Source of the DNA: Methanoculleus chikugoensis
GTDB taxonomy: Archaea; Halobacteriota; Methanomicrobia; Methanomicrobiales; Methanoculleaceae
DNA length: 56,263 nt
Reading direction: 5' to 3'
Assembly: GCF_900095385.1 (NCBI RefSeq)
Contig: NZ_FMID01000025.1
Location: 1 to 56,263, forward strand
This document shows positions 1 to 10,192 of the stretch, piece by piece. A program made the position numbers and the translations under genes. A model generated the notes under the pieces. That model was not told the DNA's origin and did not search any database. It saw nothing but the letters and a program-made list of their open reading frames with translations. Position 1 is the stretch's first letter. Each line of letters opens with the position of its first letter.

Positions 1-2430
<2,430 letters not shown>

Positions 2431-2860
2431 AAGACACGCTGTCGAGCGAACCGGGAGCGTGGGGAGGTTATCACCGGCGGCCCGGAGCGGTTTACTCTCT
2501 CGAGCGCTCCCGGTGCCGGCCTTATTGTGGGCTGATCCGGCGACGTTCCGGGTAGAACGCTTGAATGGAATTGGACCCCTATCCGTGAACCGGTTTTAGG
2601 ATACCTCTGCAATTAATCTTTGGCATTTGGTACCTGCAAAGGCACAAGAAGGCCGGACTATACTCCTTTTTGTCTCCAGACGCCCTTCATTCGGTTCGTG
2701 CCTCCATAAACCGCCGGCAGGAACCGTCCGGCCGAGAGCAGGCGCCGTGAGGGCGGTGCGTGAATAACGTTCAATCTAAGTGGGCATTTTTCCCGAAAGT
2801 GGCGTCGAATACGACGATAAATTCGCTATGTTTTTCTACCCGGGTCGCCTTTTTTCCTTC
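2431..2860. other. Intergenic region between divergent genes
   Basis: About 430 bp separate the sensor kinase (minus) from the C69 peptidase (plus). A 61-codon minus-strand reading frame at 2427-2612 overlaps the kinase start and is Arg/Pro/Ser-rich with no recognisable domain, so I do not call it. The stretch near 2780-2860 is AT-richer and probably holds the peptidase promoter (for example GATAAATTC near 2815), but no TATA box is clear enough to assign. Confidence 0.4.
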
Positions 2861-4678
2861 ATGCGAATACGTATCGGTACGACTCATTTTCTTCAAAATT
2901 GCCTCTGTCTCTTCGCCGTGCTTCTTCTGGTATCGAATGCAGCGGCATGCACCGTCTTTGCGATAACCCCCGGCGCATCCGAAGACGGGTCGATGTACGT
3001 CGGGCATACGAACGACGGTGTCGGGAAAGACTGGAGGAACATCGACGACATCAGCATACTCTACGTTCCAGCGGCCGACCATGCTCCCGGAGAGAAGAGG
3101 CCGGTCTTCTTCGATCCCGACAGCGGTTCGGATGCGGCGGGAGGCGCGAGCGCCGGTGATTCGCGCCTGGTTCTCGGGCATATCGACCAGGTGCCGCACA
3201 CCTACGCCTATTACACCGGCTCGTACGGCATGATGAACGAACACCAGCTCCTCTCCGCCGAGTGTACCGACTACGCGAAAGTCGAGTTCGATGCAGCCGA
3301 AGGAAAGCGGATCTTCTACTCCTCGGAGCTCTCGAACGTGGCGCTCGAACGGTGCACGAAAGCGCGTGAGGCGGTCGAGCTGGTCGGCGGCCTGATCGAC
3401 ACCTACGGCTACTATGGAACCGGCGAGACGCTCGTCTTCGCCGACCCACAGGAGGCATGGGTCATCGAGATCTGTTCGAGCCTCGATGAGGCGGACGGCG
3501 GCGGTCTCTGGGTCGCACAGAAGATCCCCGATGGAGAGGTCTTCGTTGCGGCAAACGAGTTCAGGATCCGCGAGGTCGTTCCCGGGAGCCCTGATCAGAT
3601 CTACTCGAAGGATCTCTTCGGGAAACTCGAAAAGGCGGGATTATGGTCGCCTGCGGACGGCCCGATCGACTGGCTCGAGGCCGTCAGCTACGGCGAGTAT
3701 GCACATCCCTATTACTCGCTGATGCGGGTCTGGCGTATCCAGGATCGGCTTGCCCCGTCGCTCAACCTGAGCCCGTACGTCGAGAACTCGTACATGAAGG
3801 CGTACCCGTTCACTATCAAACCCGACGAGAAGGTCAACCTGACCGGAGCGTTCTCGCTCTTCCGGGATCACTACGAGGGAACCGAATTCGACTTATCGAG
3901 CGGTGGGGCCGCAGGGCCGTTCGGAAACCCGTACCGCTATTTGGGGCCTGCCGACGCCCACACCAATTTCCAGAACGGATCGTACATGGAGGTCCGTCCC
4001 GGGGCGAATCCGCGGCCGATCTCGGAGATCTTCTGCAGTTACAGTTACGTCGCTCAGGCACGCTCGTCCCTCCCCGACCCGGTGGGAGGCGTGCTCTGGT
4101 TCGGTCCGGCGGTCGCGTACGAGACGGTCTATGCGCCTATCTACGCGGGCTCGACGAACGTATCCGCCGCGTACGCGGCCGGCGACCGGTCGACATACGA
4201 TAGCAGTACCGCCTACTGGACGTTCGACTTTGTGACGAACTGGGCCATGCTTCGCTACGACGCGATGATCGAAGAGATCACCGAAAAGCAGGGCGAACTC
4301 GAGGCCGGGTCGATAGCGCTCGTGCAGGAGACCGACAGAAAGGCGGCCGACCTCATCTCCGACGGCGACGATGAAGGCGCGGCACATCTCCTCACGGACT
4401 TCACCGTCACCCGGGGCGACGAGATCATCGAGGAGTGGCACGATCTGTCGGGCACGCTGATCGTCACGTACTCGAACGGCCTCATAACCGACCCGGCGAC
4501 GGGGGCGGTCGAGGAGCCCGGGTATCCGGCATGGTGGCTGAACGAGACCGGGTACCAGTACGGGCCGCGGGTCTACGAACTAGATGAACTCCGCGCAACC
4601 GACGGGCTGAACTACACCGAGAGCAGCGTCTGGGTCCCGAAGAGCGCAACGTTTGCGGATATCCGGGAACTCATCTGA
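2861..4678 (+). CDS. Secreted C69 family (U34) dipeptidase, Ntn hydrolase
   Basis: A 605-residue protein. I start it at the ATG at 2861 because this places a clean signal peptide (MRIRIGTTHF, then a Leu/Val-rich core ending SNAAA) directly before Cys30 of ACTVFAIT. In peptidase family C69 this Cys becomes the N-terminal nucleophile after processing. An upstream in-frame start at 2780 would add 27 hydrophilic residues before the signal. The next motif, GHTNDG, and later blocks (DPQEAWVIEI, NEFRI) match the family. It should act outside the membrane on short peptides. The AAAC context could also be read as a lipobox, but a catalytic Cys fits the following TVFA sequence better. It is followed by a T-run and an independent gene. 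Confidence 0.85.
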   Translation: MRIRIGTTHFLQNCLCLFAVLLLVSNAAACTVFAITPGASEDGSMYVGHTNDGVGKDWRNIDDISILYVPAADHAPGEKRPVFFDPDSGSDAAGGASAGDSRLVLGHIDQVPHTYAYYTGSYGMMNEHQLLSAECTDYAKVEFDAAEGKRIFYSSELSNVALERCTKAREAVELVGGLIDTYGYYGTGETLVFADPQEAWVIEICSSLDEADGGGLWVAQKIPDGEVFVAANEFRIREVVPGSPDQIYSKDLFGKLEKAGLWSPADGPIDWLEAVSYGEYAHPYYSLMRVWRIQDRLAPSLNLSPYVENSYMKAYPFTIKPDEKVNLTGAFSLFRDHYEGTEFDLSSGGAAGPFGNPYRYLGPADAHTNFQNGSYMEVRPGANPRPISEIFCSYSYVAQARSSLPDPVGGVLWFGPAVAYETVYAPIYAGSTNVSAAYAAGDRSTYDSSTAYWTFDFVTNWAMLRYDAMIEEITEKQGELEAGSIALVQETDRKAADLISDGDDEGAAHLLTDFTVTRGDEIIEEWHDLSGTLIVTYSNGLITDPATGAVEEPGYPAWWLNETGYQYGPRVYELDELRATDGLNYTESSVWVPKSATFADIRELI

Positions 4679-4682
4679 CCAC

Positions 4683-4689
4683 TTTTTTT
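4683..4689 (+). terminator. T-run after C69 peptidase gene
   Basis: Seven consecutive T residues begin five bases after the TGA of the peptidase. Archaeal RNA polymerase terminates at T-rich tracts without needing a hairpin, and the next promoter lies just downstream. Confidence 0.4.
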
Positions 4690-4707
4690 GCCGATTGGGC
4701 GTCACCG

Positions 4708-4716
4708 TTATATGAC
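4708..4716 (+). promoter_or_regulatory. Putative TATA box for the dienelactone hydrolase gene
   Basis: TTATATGAC lies 50 bp before the preferred ATG at 4759 and 33 bp before an alternative in-frame ATG at 4744. The same TTATATGACGT string occurs upstream of the pyruvyl transferase gene (49458), where the spacing also fits a promoter. Confidence 0.4.
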
Positions 4717-4758
4717 GTGAGCAGGATGGGGGTGCACCCATGGATGGGGGGGACTCCT

Positions 4759-5520
4759 ATGAGAGATGTGATCCTGCTTGCAGCGGTCGTATCCCTGCTC
4801 CTCCTCGTCGGCGGTGTGGGCGCCGCCGACATCGGGACTGCCGGGATGCGGAACGGAACGACGGTGAATATCCTGAGCGGCGGCCAGAGTTATCCGGCTT
4901 ACATCACGACCCCCGAGGACGGCGGGCCGTCCCCGGCCGTGGTGCTGCTCCACTCCTTCAACGGCCTGGAGCCCGGCTATCAGGTCATGGCCGACCGCCT
5001 GGCGACGGAGGGGTTCGTCGTCATCGCCCCCGAGTGGCAGACCTACGCCCAGTCGCCGGAGGACAACGTGACGGAGGCGCTGGTCCGGGATACGGTCGCG
5101 TATCTCGGAACCCGGCCCGAGGTTAACTCAAGCAGCATCGGCCTGACGGGGTTCTGCGCGGGCGGGCGCTACACGATGCTCTTCCTGCCGCAGATAGAGG
5201 AGTTCAGTGCGGGTGTCGCCTGGTACGGCTTCCCCTACTCCGGCGGGCAGGCGAACGGGACCGCCCCGGCGGAGGTCATCGGCAACATCACCGACCCGAT
5301 GCTGATCATCCACGGCACGGCGGATGAGGCAAGCCCGGTGACCGATATCTACCGGTATGCGACCGATCTCGATGCGGCCGGGAAATATTTCGAGCTCAAG
5401 GTCTACCAGGGCGAGCCACACGGGTTCATGATTGGAGAGGACGGGCAGCTGGTGGAGAGTCCTGTCGCAGAGAGTGCGTATGAGGAGATGGCAACTTTTT
5501 TCAACCGGACGCTTGGGTGA
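4759..5520 (+). CDS. Secreted dienelactone hydrolase family alpha/beta hydrolase
   Basis: A 253-residue protein with an N-terminal signal peptide (MRDVILLAAV, then a Leu/Val core ending GVGAAD). The fold shows the DLH order: strand plus HSFNG turn (about 60-70), nucleophile elbow GFCAGG with Cys133, acid Asp189 in HGTADEAS, and His221 in EPHGFM. The Cys-Asp-His triad is typical of dienelactone hydrolases rather than Ser esterases. The substrate cannot be told; a role on extracellular lactones or esters is inference. The start at 4759 puts the signal peptide at residue 1. In-frame starts at 4717 (GTG), 4726 and 4744 would add up to 14 residues, and 4744 would be compatible with a leaderless mRNA from the TATA at 4708. 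Confidence 0.85.
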   Translation: MRDVILLAAVVSLLLLVGGVGAADIGTAGMRNGTTVNILSGGQSYPAYITTPEDGGPSPAVVLLHSFNGLEPGYQVMADRLATEGFVVIAPEWQTYAQSPEDNVTEALVRDTVAYLGTRPEVNSSSIGLTGFCAGGRYTMLFLPQIEEFSAGVAWYGFPYSGGQANGTAPAEVIGNITDPMLIIHGTADEASPVTDIYRYATDLDAAGKYFELKVYQGEPHGFMIGEDGQLVESPVAESAYEEMATFFNRTLG

Positions 5521-5552
5521 GTGCTATCTTATTGAACATTTCTTATTTTTTT

Positions 5553-5980
5553 GGCTCTGTTGAAACCATATTCTGATCTTCACCCTTACCCTGATGAGGG
5601 CGGTGCCGGACTAGTCTCGTCCCTAGGGCGATCTTTCGTCTCTGGGGCATGTCCTCATACAGTGACCGTGGCGGCTATCGCCATTGGGGGTGGGGCTGAC
5701 GGGGAGGGGGAGACCCCCTCCCCTGTCTCCCCTATCTGAGACACCAGTAACCCCCACCCCACCCGGCCTCCGGCCTCCTCCTCCGCACCTTCGGTGCTCA
5801 TGCTCCGGCCCTACAGCCCGTCGCACCCCGCCCCGGGGGCGGGGGCAGTCATGGCGATATGCGATGGACGGAACGCCCGGAGCGCAAACACCGCAGATGT
5901 GCAACCTGGTGAAAAGCCATACCCATGAGTCCCCCTGATTGTGGCCACCTGGAACAAACAGTTGGGGTTTCAACAAAGCC
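5553..5980. mobile_element. Non-autonomous element with 15-bp terminal inverted repeats
   Basis: The left end GGCTCTGTTGAAACC (5553-5567) is matched by the inverted right end GGTTTCAACAAAGCC (5966-5980), 14 of 15 bases. The interior has no credible gene. It is filled with GC-rich self-complementary blocks (for example around 5715-5745 and 5850-5870) and carries the dispersed core repeat found at four other sites in this window, bounded by TATCGCCAT (about 5677) and ATGGCGATAT (about 5853). I see no clear target-site duplication. It looks like a MITE-type derivative of an insertion sequence, or an element that picked up the core repeat; no transposase is present. Confidence 0.65.
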
Positions 5981-6135
5981 CAATTTCAATAGCATTAAAT
6001 CCAAGAGCGACTCCTCTTGCCCATTTAATTTAGGCAATATGTGTTGCGTTTTTGTCGGCTAACGCCCCATATCCGAGCCCGCCTTTCCAGGGCGTTTAGA
6101 ATCCCCTCCTGAAGAGTTAGCCCGTTATTTCCTGA

Positions 6136-6906
6136 CTATGGTGAATACAGTCTGTCGCTCCGGTCGATCTTCTTCACCACCTTCCCCCAGGACTCCGTGA
6201 TGAGGAAACTCTCCTCCATGAAGCCGACCACCTGGATAAACTTCTTCATGGGAAAGGCCATCGTCAGGACGTCCAGCGGGACGCAGGGCCGTGCCGAGGG
6301 GTCGAACATCCCGAGCACCGCTCGCGGGTTCTCGCTCTGCTGTTCGAGCCACGGGAAATAGAAGACCGAGCTGCACCCGGCGCCGAAGGGAGTGATGACG
6401 CCGTTCGGGTCTGACCGGTCGAAGTTTGCAAGCGTGAAGAGGCCAGAGAGCACCTCGGGCCGGGCGAAGAAGACGACGGCGTCCGGGTTGTCCGCGTCCG
6501 TGAGATTGTCCCAGCGCTTGAAGACGATGCTCTTCCCTTTCGTCGGTATTCGGGTGGTCCCCCGGTCGAGTTCGTCGACGATCTCCGGCGTCTGCTTGTA
6601 GCGCTCCCCCTCCATCTCGCCGGGTTTCCCGTAGGAGAGGAAGTAGCGGAAGTCGGGGAACCGTTCGGCGTCGTAGCCGAGGTAGAACCTCCCCCCGCGG
6701 CACCCGATGGCATCTTCGGAGAAGGCGAGGCTTTTGCCGTTTCGCACCTTCGTAAGGTCGCAGACGAAGCACCTCCAGCCCTTCGGGGCGGGGGCCTTCT
6801 CCACACCGTCGGTCGGTCCCCCGACCTCGAAGGCGATCGGGAGGTCCGTTCCCGGGAAGTAGTTCTCGTGGAGTCGCGTGTAGGCGTCGCGCAGTGCTGT
6901 GTCCAT
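6136..6906 (-). CDS. DUF169 domain protein
   Basis: A 256-residue soluble protein starting with ATG at 6904-6906 (MDTALRDAYTRL). It matches the DUF169 (COG2043) pattern common in methanogens. There is an N-terminal helix, a conserved VGGPTDGVEKAP segment, a Cys pair in RCFVCDLT, then GCRGGRFYLGY, the central NGVITPFGAGCSS-FYFPW block and a C-terminal LTMAFPMKKF segment. The biochemical function is unknown; the conserved Cys residues suggest metal or redox chemistry, which is inference. An AT-rich stretch just upstream (AGAATATTAATC on the minus strand, 6931-6942) could be its promoter. It is read in the same direction as the aldo/keto reductase, 49 bp downstream of it. Confidence 0.75.
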   Translation of the reverse strand: MDTALRDAYTRLHENYFPGTDLPIAFEVGGPTDGVEKAPAPKGWRCFVCDLTKVRNGKSLAFSEDAIGCRGGRFYLGYDAERFPDFRYFLSYGKPGEMEGERYKQTPEIVDELDRGTTRIPTKGKSIVFKRWDNLTDADNPDAVVFFARPEVLSGLFTLANFDRSDPNGVITPFGAGCSSVFYFPWLEQQSENPRAVLGMFDPSARPCVPLDVLTMAFPMKKFIQVVGFMEESFLITESWGKVVKKIDRSDRLYSP

Positions 6907-6955
6907 ACGGGCCTGTTTTGGCGCGGTGGGGATTAATATTCTGATCCGTGCCGCT

Positions 6956-8164
6956 TCAGGCTTTCCTCAGCGTGTTCCAGCGCATGAGCCTGAGGGCGTA
7001 TTCCGTCACGCTCCCGATGATCCGGGCGCCGACGGTCTCATACTCCTTTGTAACCTCCGCGAGGTGCTCCGGGATGGGGAGATGCTGCGGGCATACCTTC
7101 ACGCACTTGCCGCAGTTCCTGCATAACGACGCATACGCCGGTTCCGCTCCGTCCATCTTCCCTCCGACCCGGAGGTGGTACATCACCTTCGACTGGAGCG
7201 TCCCCCCGCCGGTGTTGTAGGCCTCGAAGCATCCGGGGATGTTCACGCCCGCCGGACAGGGCATGCAGTACCGGCACCCGGTGCAGCCCACCCTGTTCAG
7301 GCTGCGGTAAGCCTCCGCCGCCCGGCCGACGATCTCGAGTTCCTTCTCGGTGAGAGAGTTCGGGCGAGCTTCTCCGGCGATCCGGATATTCTCCTCGATA
7401 TGCTGCTCGTCGTTCATCCCCGAGAGGACCACCGTGACCTCGGGGTGGTTCCAGACCCACCGGAGCCCCCATTCGGCCGGAGTCCGCTTTGTATCGGCCT
7501 CGTCCCAGACTGCCCGCACCTGCGCCGGCGGGTCTCTCGCAAGGTAGCCGCCCCGGAGCGGCTCCATGATGATGACGCCGAGCCCCTTTGAAGCCGCATA
7601 CATGAGCCCTTCGGTTCCCGCCTGGTTCATCTCGTCCAGGAAATTATACTGGATCTGGCAGAAGTCCCAGCCGTAACCGTCGACGATCTCCTTGAAGGCC
7701 TCGACGCCGCAATGCGATGAGAAGCCCGCGTTCACGATGCGGTCGTCCGCCTTTGCCGCATCGAGAAACCCGGCGACCCCGAGGTCGTTCATCTTCCTCC
7801 AGCCCTCGCCGCTCGTGAGGCTGTGGATCAGGTAGTAGTCGATATGGTCCGTCTTTAAGGTCCTGAGCTGGAGATCGAGCATCCTGTCCATATCCTCGCG
7901 GGACGTAACGAGCATGTGCGGCAGTTTCGTCGCCAGTTTGACCTTTTCCCGGTAGCCGTCGGCAAGCGCGCGGGCGAGCACCTGCTCGCTTCCCGGGTAT
8001 ATCAGCGCGGTGTCGAGGTAGTTCACCCCGTGGTCGACGGCATACCGGATCTGCCGTATCGCCCGCTCTTCATCGATACCCATCCGCTTCGTCGGCAGCC
8101 TCATGCAGCCGAAACCCAGCACCGAGAGTTCGTCGCCGGTCTTCTCCATCTTCCGATATAGCAT
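6956..8164 (-). CDS. Aldo/keto reductase with C-terminal ferredoxin-like 4Fe-4S domain
   Basis: A 402-residue protein beginning MLYRKMEKTGDELSVLGFG. The AKR catalytic tetrad is visible as Asp51, Tyr56 (YLDTALIYPGSE), Lys80 (LATKLPH) and His114 (YYLIHS). After the TIM barrel come a Cys cluster (GCTGCRYCMPCPAGV) and a second one (CRNCGKCVKVCPQHLPIP), so iron-sulfur clusters probably couple to the reductase site. This fused form is widespread in anaerobes; the physiological carbonyl substrate is unknown. The reading frame stays open upstream into the TetR remnant (to 8302 and, without the MITE, to 8625). I place the start at the ATG at 8164 because homologous enzymes begin with this MLYR motif. 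An in-frame fusion start cannot be excluded. Confidence 0.85.
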   Translation of the reverse strand: MLYRKMEKTGDELSVLGFGCMRLPTKRMGIDEERAIRQIRYAVDHGVNYLDTALIYPGSEQVLARALADGYREKVKLATKLPHMLVTSREDMDRMLDLQLRTLKTDHIDYYLIHSLTSGEGWRKMNDLGVAGFLDAAKADDRIVNAGFSSHCGVEAFKEIVDGYGWDFCQIQYNFLDEMNQAGTEGLMYAASKGLGVIIMEPLRGGYLARDPPAQVRAVWDEADTKRTPAEWGLRWVWNHPEVTVVLSGMNDEQHIEENIRIAGEARPNSLTEKELEIVGRAAEAYRSLNRVGCTGCRYCMPCPAGVNIPGCFEAYNTGGGTLQSKVMYHLRVGGKMDGAEPAYASLCRNCGKCVKVCPQHLPIPEHLAEVTKEYETVGARIIGSVTEYALRLMRWNTLRKA

Positions 8165-8625
8165 GGTCAGTACCTCCTCTCTCAAAGAACCGCTATCCGT
8201 CATTCTCTCGTCAACCCTCCTGCCGATCTCCTCCGCCATCCGGTTCTTGATGAGGTCATCCCGAAAAGATCCTGAACGTTCCACACTCCCTGATCGGAAC
8301 ACTCACCTCCGAGGTTTCTCCCCTCTGAACGATATCCCGGGCAAGGGGGGTGAAACGGCTTCCCATCGGGTATCGCCACTCGGTGGAGGGATCGGGAGGG
8401 GGTGTCCCCCTCCCGGCAAAGAGGTTTTAGGACAACTTCGATATCAAAGTAGGCGAAGTTGATGAGTTCCTCTTTCGTCGGGAAGTAGTGAAAGAGCGTC
8501 CCGTTTGAGATGCCGGCCTCGCGCGCGATGAGCGACGTCGGGGTGCCGTGGAATCCCCTCTCCGTGAAGAGCCTGACGGCAGTGGCGACGATGGCGGTCT
8601 TTTTTCTGTCCCTGTCCTCGGTCAT
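8165..8625 (-). pseudogene. TetR-family regulator remnant, split by a MITE and truncated at the AKR start
   Basis: The frame from ATG 8623-8625 gives a full TetR DNA-binding domain: AIVATAVRLFTERGFHG, TSLIAREAGISNGTLFHYF and TKEELINFAYFD. At 8439 it runs into a 188-bp MITE. Beyond the MITE another frame carries the natural continuation IKNRMAEEIGRRVDERM, then SLREEVLTM, which leads straight into the aldo/keto reductase at 8164. Removing the MITE plus one 3-bp duplication (191 bp) joins the two TetR parts in frame. The usual ligand-binding half (about 100 residues) is absent, so there were two lesions: a deletion that joined TetR to the AKR start, and the MITE insertion. As it stands the protein would read into MITE sequence and end at 8200. 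It may once have controlled the adjacent reductase. Confidence 0.8.
8252..8439 (-). mobile_element. MITE copy 1 (188 bp), inserted in the TetR gene
   Basis: On the minus strand the left end is GAAGTTGTCCTAAAA (from 8439). The right end, inverted, is GAGGTCATCCCGAAA (from 8252). The flanking triplet GAT is duplicated (8249-8251 and 8440-8442; ATC on the minus strand). The interior contains an inverted repeat (GGGAGGGGG/CCCCCTCCC) and no gene. It aligns over its whole length with the element at 52870-53058. The 3-bp duplication and TIR suggest mobilisation in trans by a DDE transposase (IS5-type groups make 3-bp duplications); the parent IS is not in this window. Confidence 0.85.
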
Positions 8626-8824
8626 ACGGGCCTCGCGGGTGTGACCGGTCGTTCTGGAGTGACCACTCATTCCAACGATCTTCAGGGCATTATGGCTTTC
8701 TTTTCGTGCGGTTTCATACACGATTCGGACTGCCTCCATGAGCGGAGAGGGTATGAGGGGTATACCGATCTCCCCGGGTACGTGGGCGGCCCTGCAGGAG
8801 AGTTAGCGGTGAAACAAATCGAAA

Positions 8825-8834
8825 TGTATATATT
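8825..8834 (+). promoter_or_regulatory. TATA box of the HTH-GWCP operon
   Basis: TGTATATATT is centred about 27 bp before the ATG at 8857, the spacing expected for a leaderless archaeal transcript. It is the only clear promoter seen before the nine overlapping cistrons that follow. Confidence 0.7.
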
Positions 8835-8854
8835 GTCAACCTCTGAATGTTGAC
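8835..8854. promoter_or_regulatory. Inverted-repeat operator, probably autoregulatory
   Basis: GTCAAC (8835-8840) and GTTGAC (8849-8854) form a perfect 6-bp inverted repeat with an 8-bp spacer. It touches the TATA box on one side and ends two bases before the start codon. A protein bound here would block initiation. The first gene of the operon encodes an HTH protein, which makes it the obvious candidate ligand. Confidence 0.6.
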
Positions 8855-8856
8855 GC

Positions 8857-9303
8857 ATGCCTATCCCCTTAAACGACAGGCAGTTTGCGTTCTGGAACCT
8901 CCGGCGGAGCGGTCTTCCCAACATCCAGATCGCGGACCGCTTCAAGATATCCCGCCAGGCGGTCTCGAAGGCGCTGCTTGCCATGGACCGGAAGGTCGAG
9001 GAGACGCTTCTTTCGATGGCGCAGGCGAACCAGATCGAGATCGAGCGCCTGAACGCGGGAGTTGGCGTTCTCTTCGGGCGTTCCGTCCCCTTCGACGCGG
9101 CGGCCATTGTCTTCGTATCGGCGGACCACGGGGTGCAGGTCTGGTACGAGCACGAGGGCGACTGCGGCGCGTGCCGGCGATACACCCGGTGCATCGAGCT
9201 CCTCTGGGGCTACGCGGACGAACTGGGGATTACGCTTGAAAAGACCGACGATCCGACCCGTCTGGCCGACGAACTCTTTGCGAAACTCCGGGAGATGGTA
9301 TGA
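8857..9303 (+). CDS. Helix-turn-helix DNA-binding regulator
   Basis: A 148-residue protein. Residues 5-45 form a sigma-region-4/Tfx-like HTH: NDRQFAFWNLRRSG, then IQIADRFKISRQAVSKAL. A helical linker follows (EETLLSMAQANQIEIERL). The C-terminal half (about 65-148) has a possible ligand or metal site with closely spaced Cys residues in GDCGACRRYTRC; I do not recognise this domain. It is the first gene of a nine-cistron overlapping unit and its TGA (9301-9303) overlaps the next ATG. The inverted repeat at 8835-8854 suggests it represses its own operon. The Cys motif could sense metal or redox state, which is inference. Confidence 0.75.
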   Translation: MPIPLNDRQFAFWNLRRSGLPNIQIADRFKISRQAVSKALLAMDRKVEETLLSMAQANQIEIERLNAGVGVLFGRSVPFDAAAIVFVSADHGVQVWYEHEGDCGACRRYTRCIELLWGYADELGITLEKTDDPTRLADELFAKLREMV

Positions 9304-10061
9304 TGACTCTCATGGAGACGATACGGGCGTACCTCGGGTGGTGCCCCGCGGAGGGGCAGACACGCCGGCAGATGCAGCTGGGGCCCGAAATGCGCGGGGA
9401 CACTCCACATGACGGCCGACGGCGTATAGGCGGTATAAGTATGAAGTTCGATTCCATCGTCAAAGAAGAATTCTGGCGCTCAACTGCAGTCTTCTGGATC
9501 TTGGTCATCATCACTGCTTTCGTCATTACGGCTGGTTATCTCCCAATACCGGCATTTCTGTTGTTTCCCCTGCCACTGGCGATCACTGCAGTAATCTTCT
9601 GCATCGTGGTGTGGTACAGGCGAAAAGAGCATCTGACCGATCCCAATCCTGTGAGCATCCTCCATCACGCTCTCGGGTTAAGAAACAGAGAGAAGAAAAC
9701 GAAGCGGAGAGGAACTGCCATCGAGAAAATGTTCGATGCCGTCCTTCTCGCTCTAATCTTCTTAATCTACCTCTACGCATCCCTTGCGTACTCTATCAGC
9801 CAGATCTACTGGCTTCCCGTCCTTATCGTCATTGGCCTGTTCCTGACACGCATTGTCTTCACCGACGGTGGTGTTCAACATGTCACCGTTGCGCGATCAG
9901 TTATCTTCTACCTCATAGTAGCCATGATCTTTCTTCTGCGCTACCTAGCATTGGGGTATCCCATTGTCCCCCTCCTCCAGGCATTCGTGCTTATTGGTAT
10001 CGTTTCTTTCCCCATCCTCTACATCTGGGAACGGCGGCGCACACAGGAGGGAACAGATTGA
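9300..10061 (+). CDS. Membrane protein with GWCP N-terminal motif, possible chimera
   Basis: A 253-residue protein if read from the ATGATG at 9300 that overlaps the regulator's stop. Residues 1-16 (MMTLMETIRAYLGWCP) are nearly identical in DNA and protein to the start of the gene at 10189. Residues 17-47 are low-complexity and polar. From Met48 (9441, MKFDSIVKEEFW) the protein becomes a different multi-spanning membrane protein with about six hydrophobic segments (roughly 64-80, 84-105, 147-163, 166-181, 195-215, 217-236), ending YIWERRRTQEG. The DNA after 9441 is less GC-rich than the other array genes. Two readings are possible: one fused gene, or a short GWCP leader plus a separate gene starting at 9441. 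The ending IWERR resembles LWERRH of the next three proteins. Confidence 0.6.
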   Translation: MMTLMETIRAYLGWCPAEGQTRRQMQLGPEMRGDTPHDGRRRIGGISMKFDSIVKEEFWRSTAVFWILVIITAFVITAGYLPIPAFLLFPLPLAITAVIFCIVVWYRRKEHLTDPNPVSILHHALGLRNREKKTKRRGTAIEKMFDAVLLALIFLIYLYASLAYSISQIYWLPVLIVIGLFLTRIVFTDGGVQHVTVARSVIFYLIVAMIFLLRYLALGYPIVPLLQAFVLIGIVSFPILYIWERRRTQEGTD

Positions 10062-10192
10062 TGATAACTCTTGGAGCGATGGAGCAGTTTTGCACACCCG
10101 TCCGGGAGATATTCGGGGCGGAGATCAGCAGCGAACCCACTTTGCGGGAAATGGTAGCGGACAGACAAAGAATTCGGGAGATGATGCTATGA
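10061..10192 (+). CDS. Small 43-residue ORF inside the coupled array
   Basis: The ATG at 10061 shares its A with the TGA of the preceding gene (TGATG). The stop at 10190-10192 overlaps the next ATG (ATGA at 10189-10192). The peptide (MITLGAMEQFCTPVREIFG, then a helical, charged tail ending RIREMML) has no recognised domain. Its tail LREMVADRQRIREMM resembles the end of the regulator at 8857 (AKLREMV), so it may be the remnant of a duplicated regulator-GWCP junction. Its exact fit into the overlap chain supports translation. Function unknown. Confidence 0.5.
   Translation: MITLGAMEQFCTPVREIFGAEISSEPTLREMVADRQRIREMML

Noticed and set aside
2938-2950. Lipobox in the C69 peptidase signal (NAAAC)
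   Set aside because: The Cys is followed by TVFA, matching the catalytic N-terminal Cys of family C69, which explains it better than a lipid anchor.
5551-5976. ORFs within the repeat regions (also at 25176-26029, 29038-29500, 31803-32146 and 52864-53079)
   Set aside because: They are translations of the GC-rich repeats and MITE, differ in frame between copies and lack domains.
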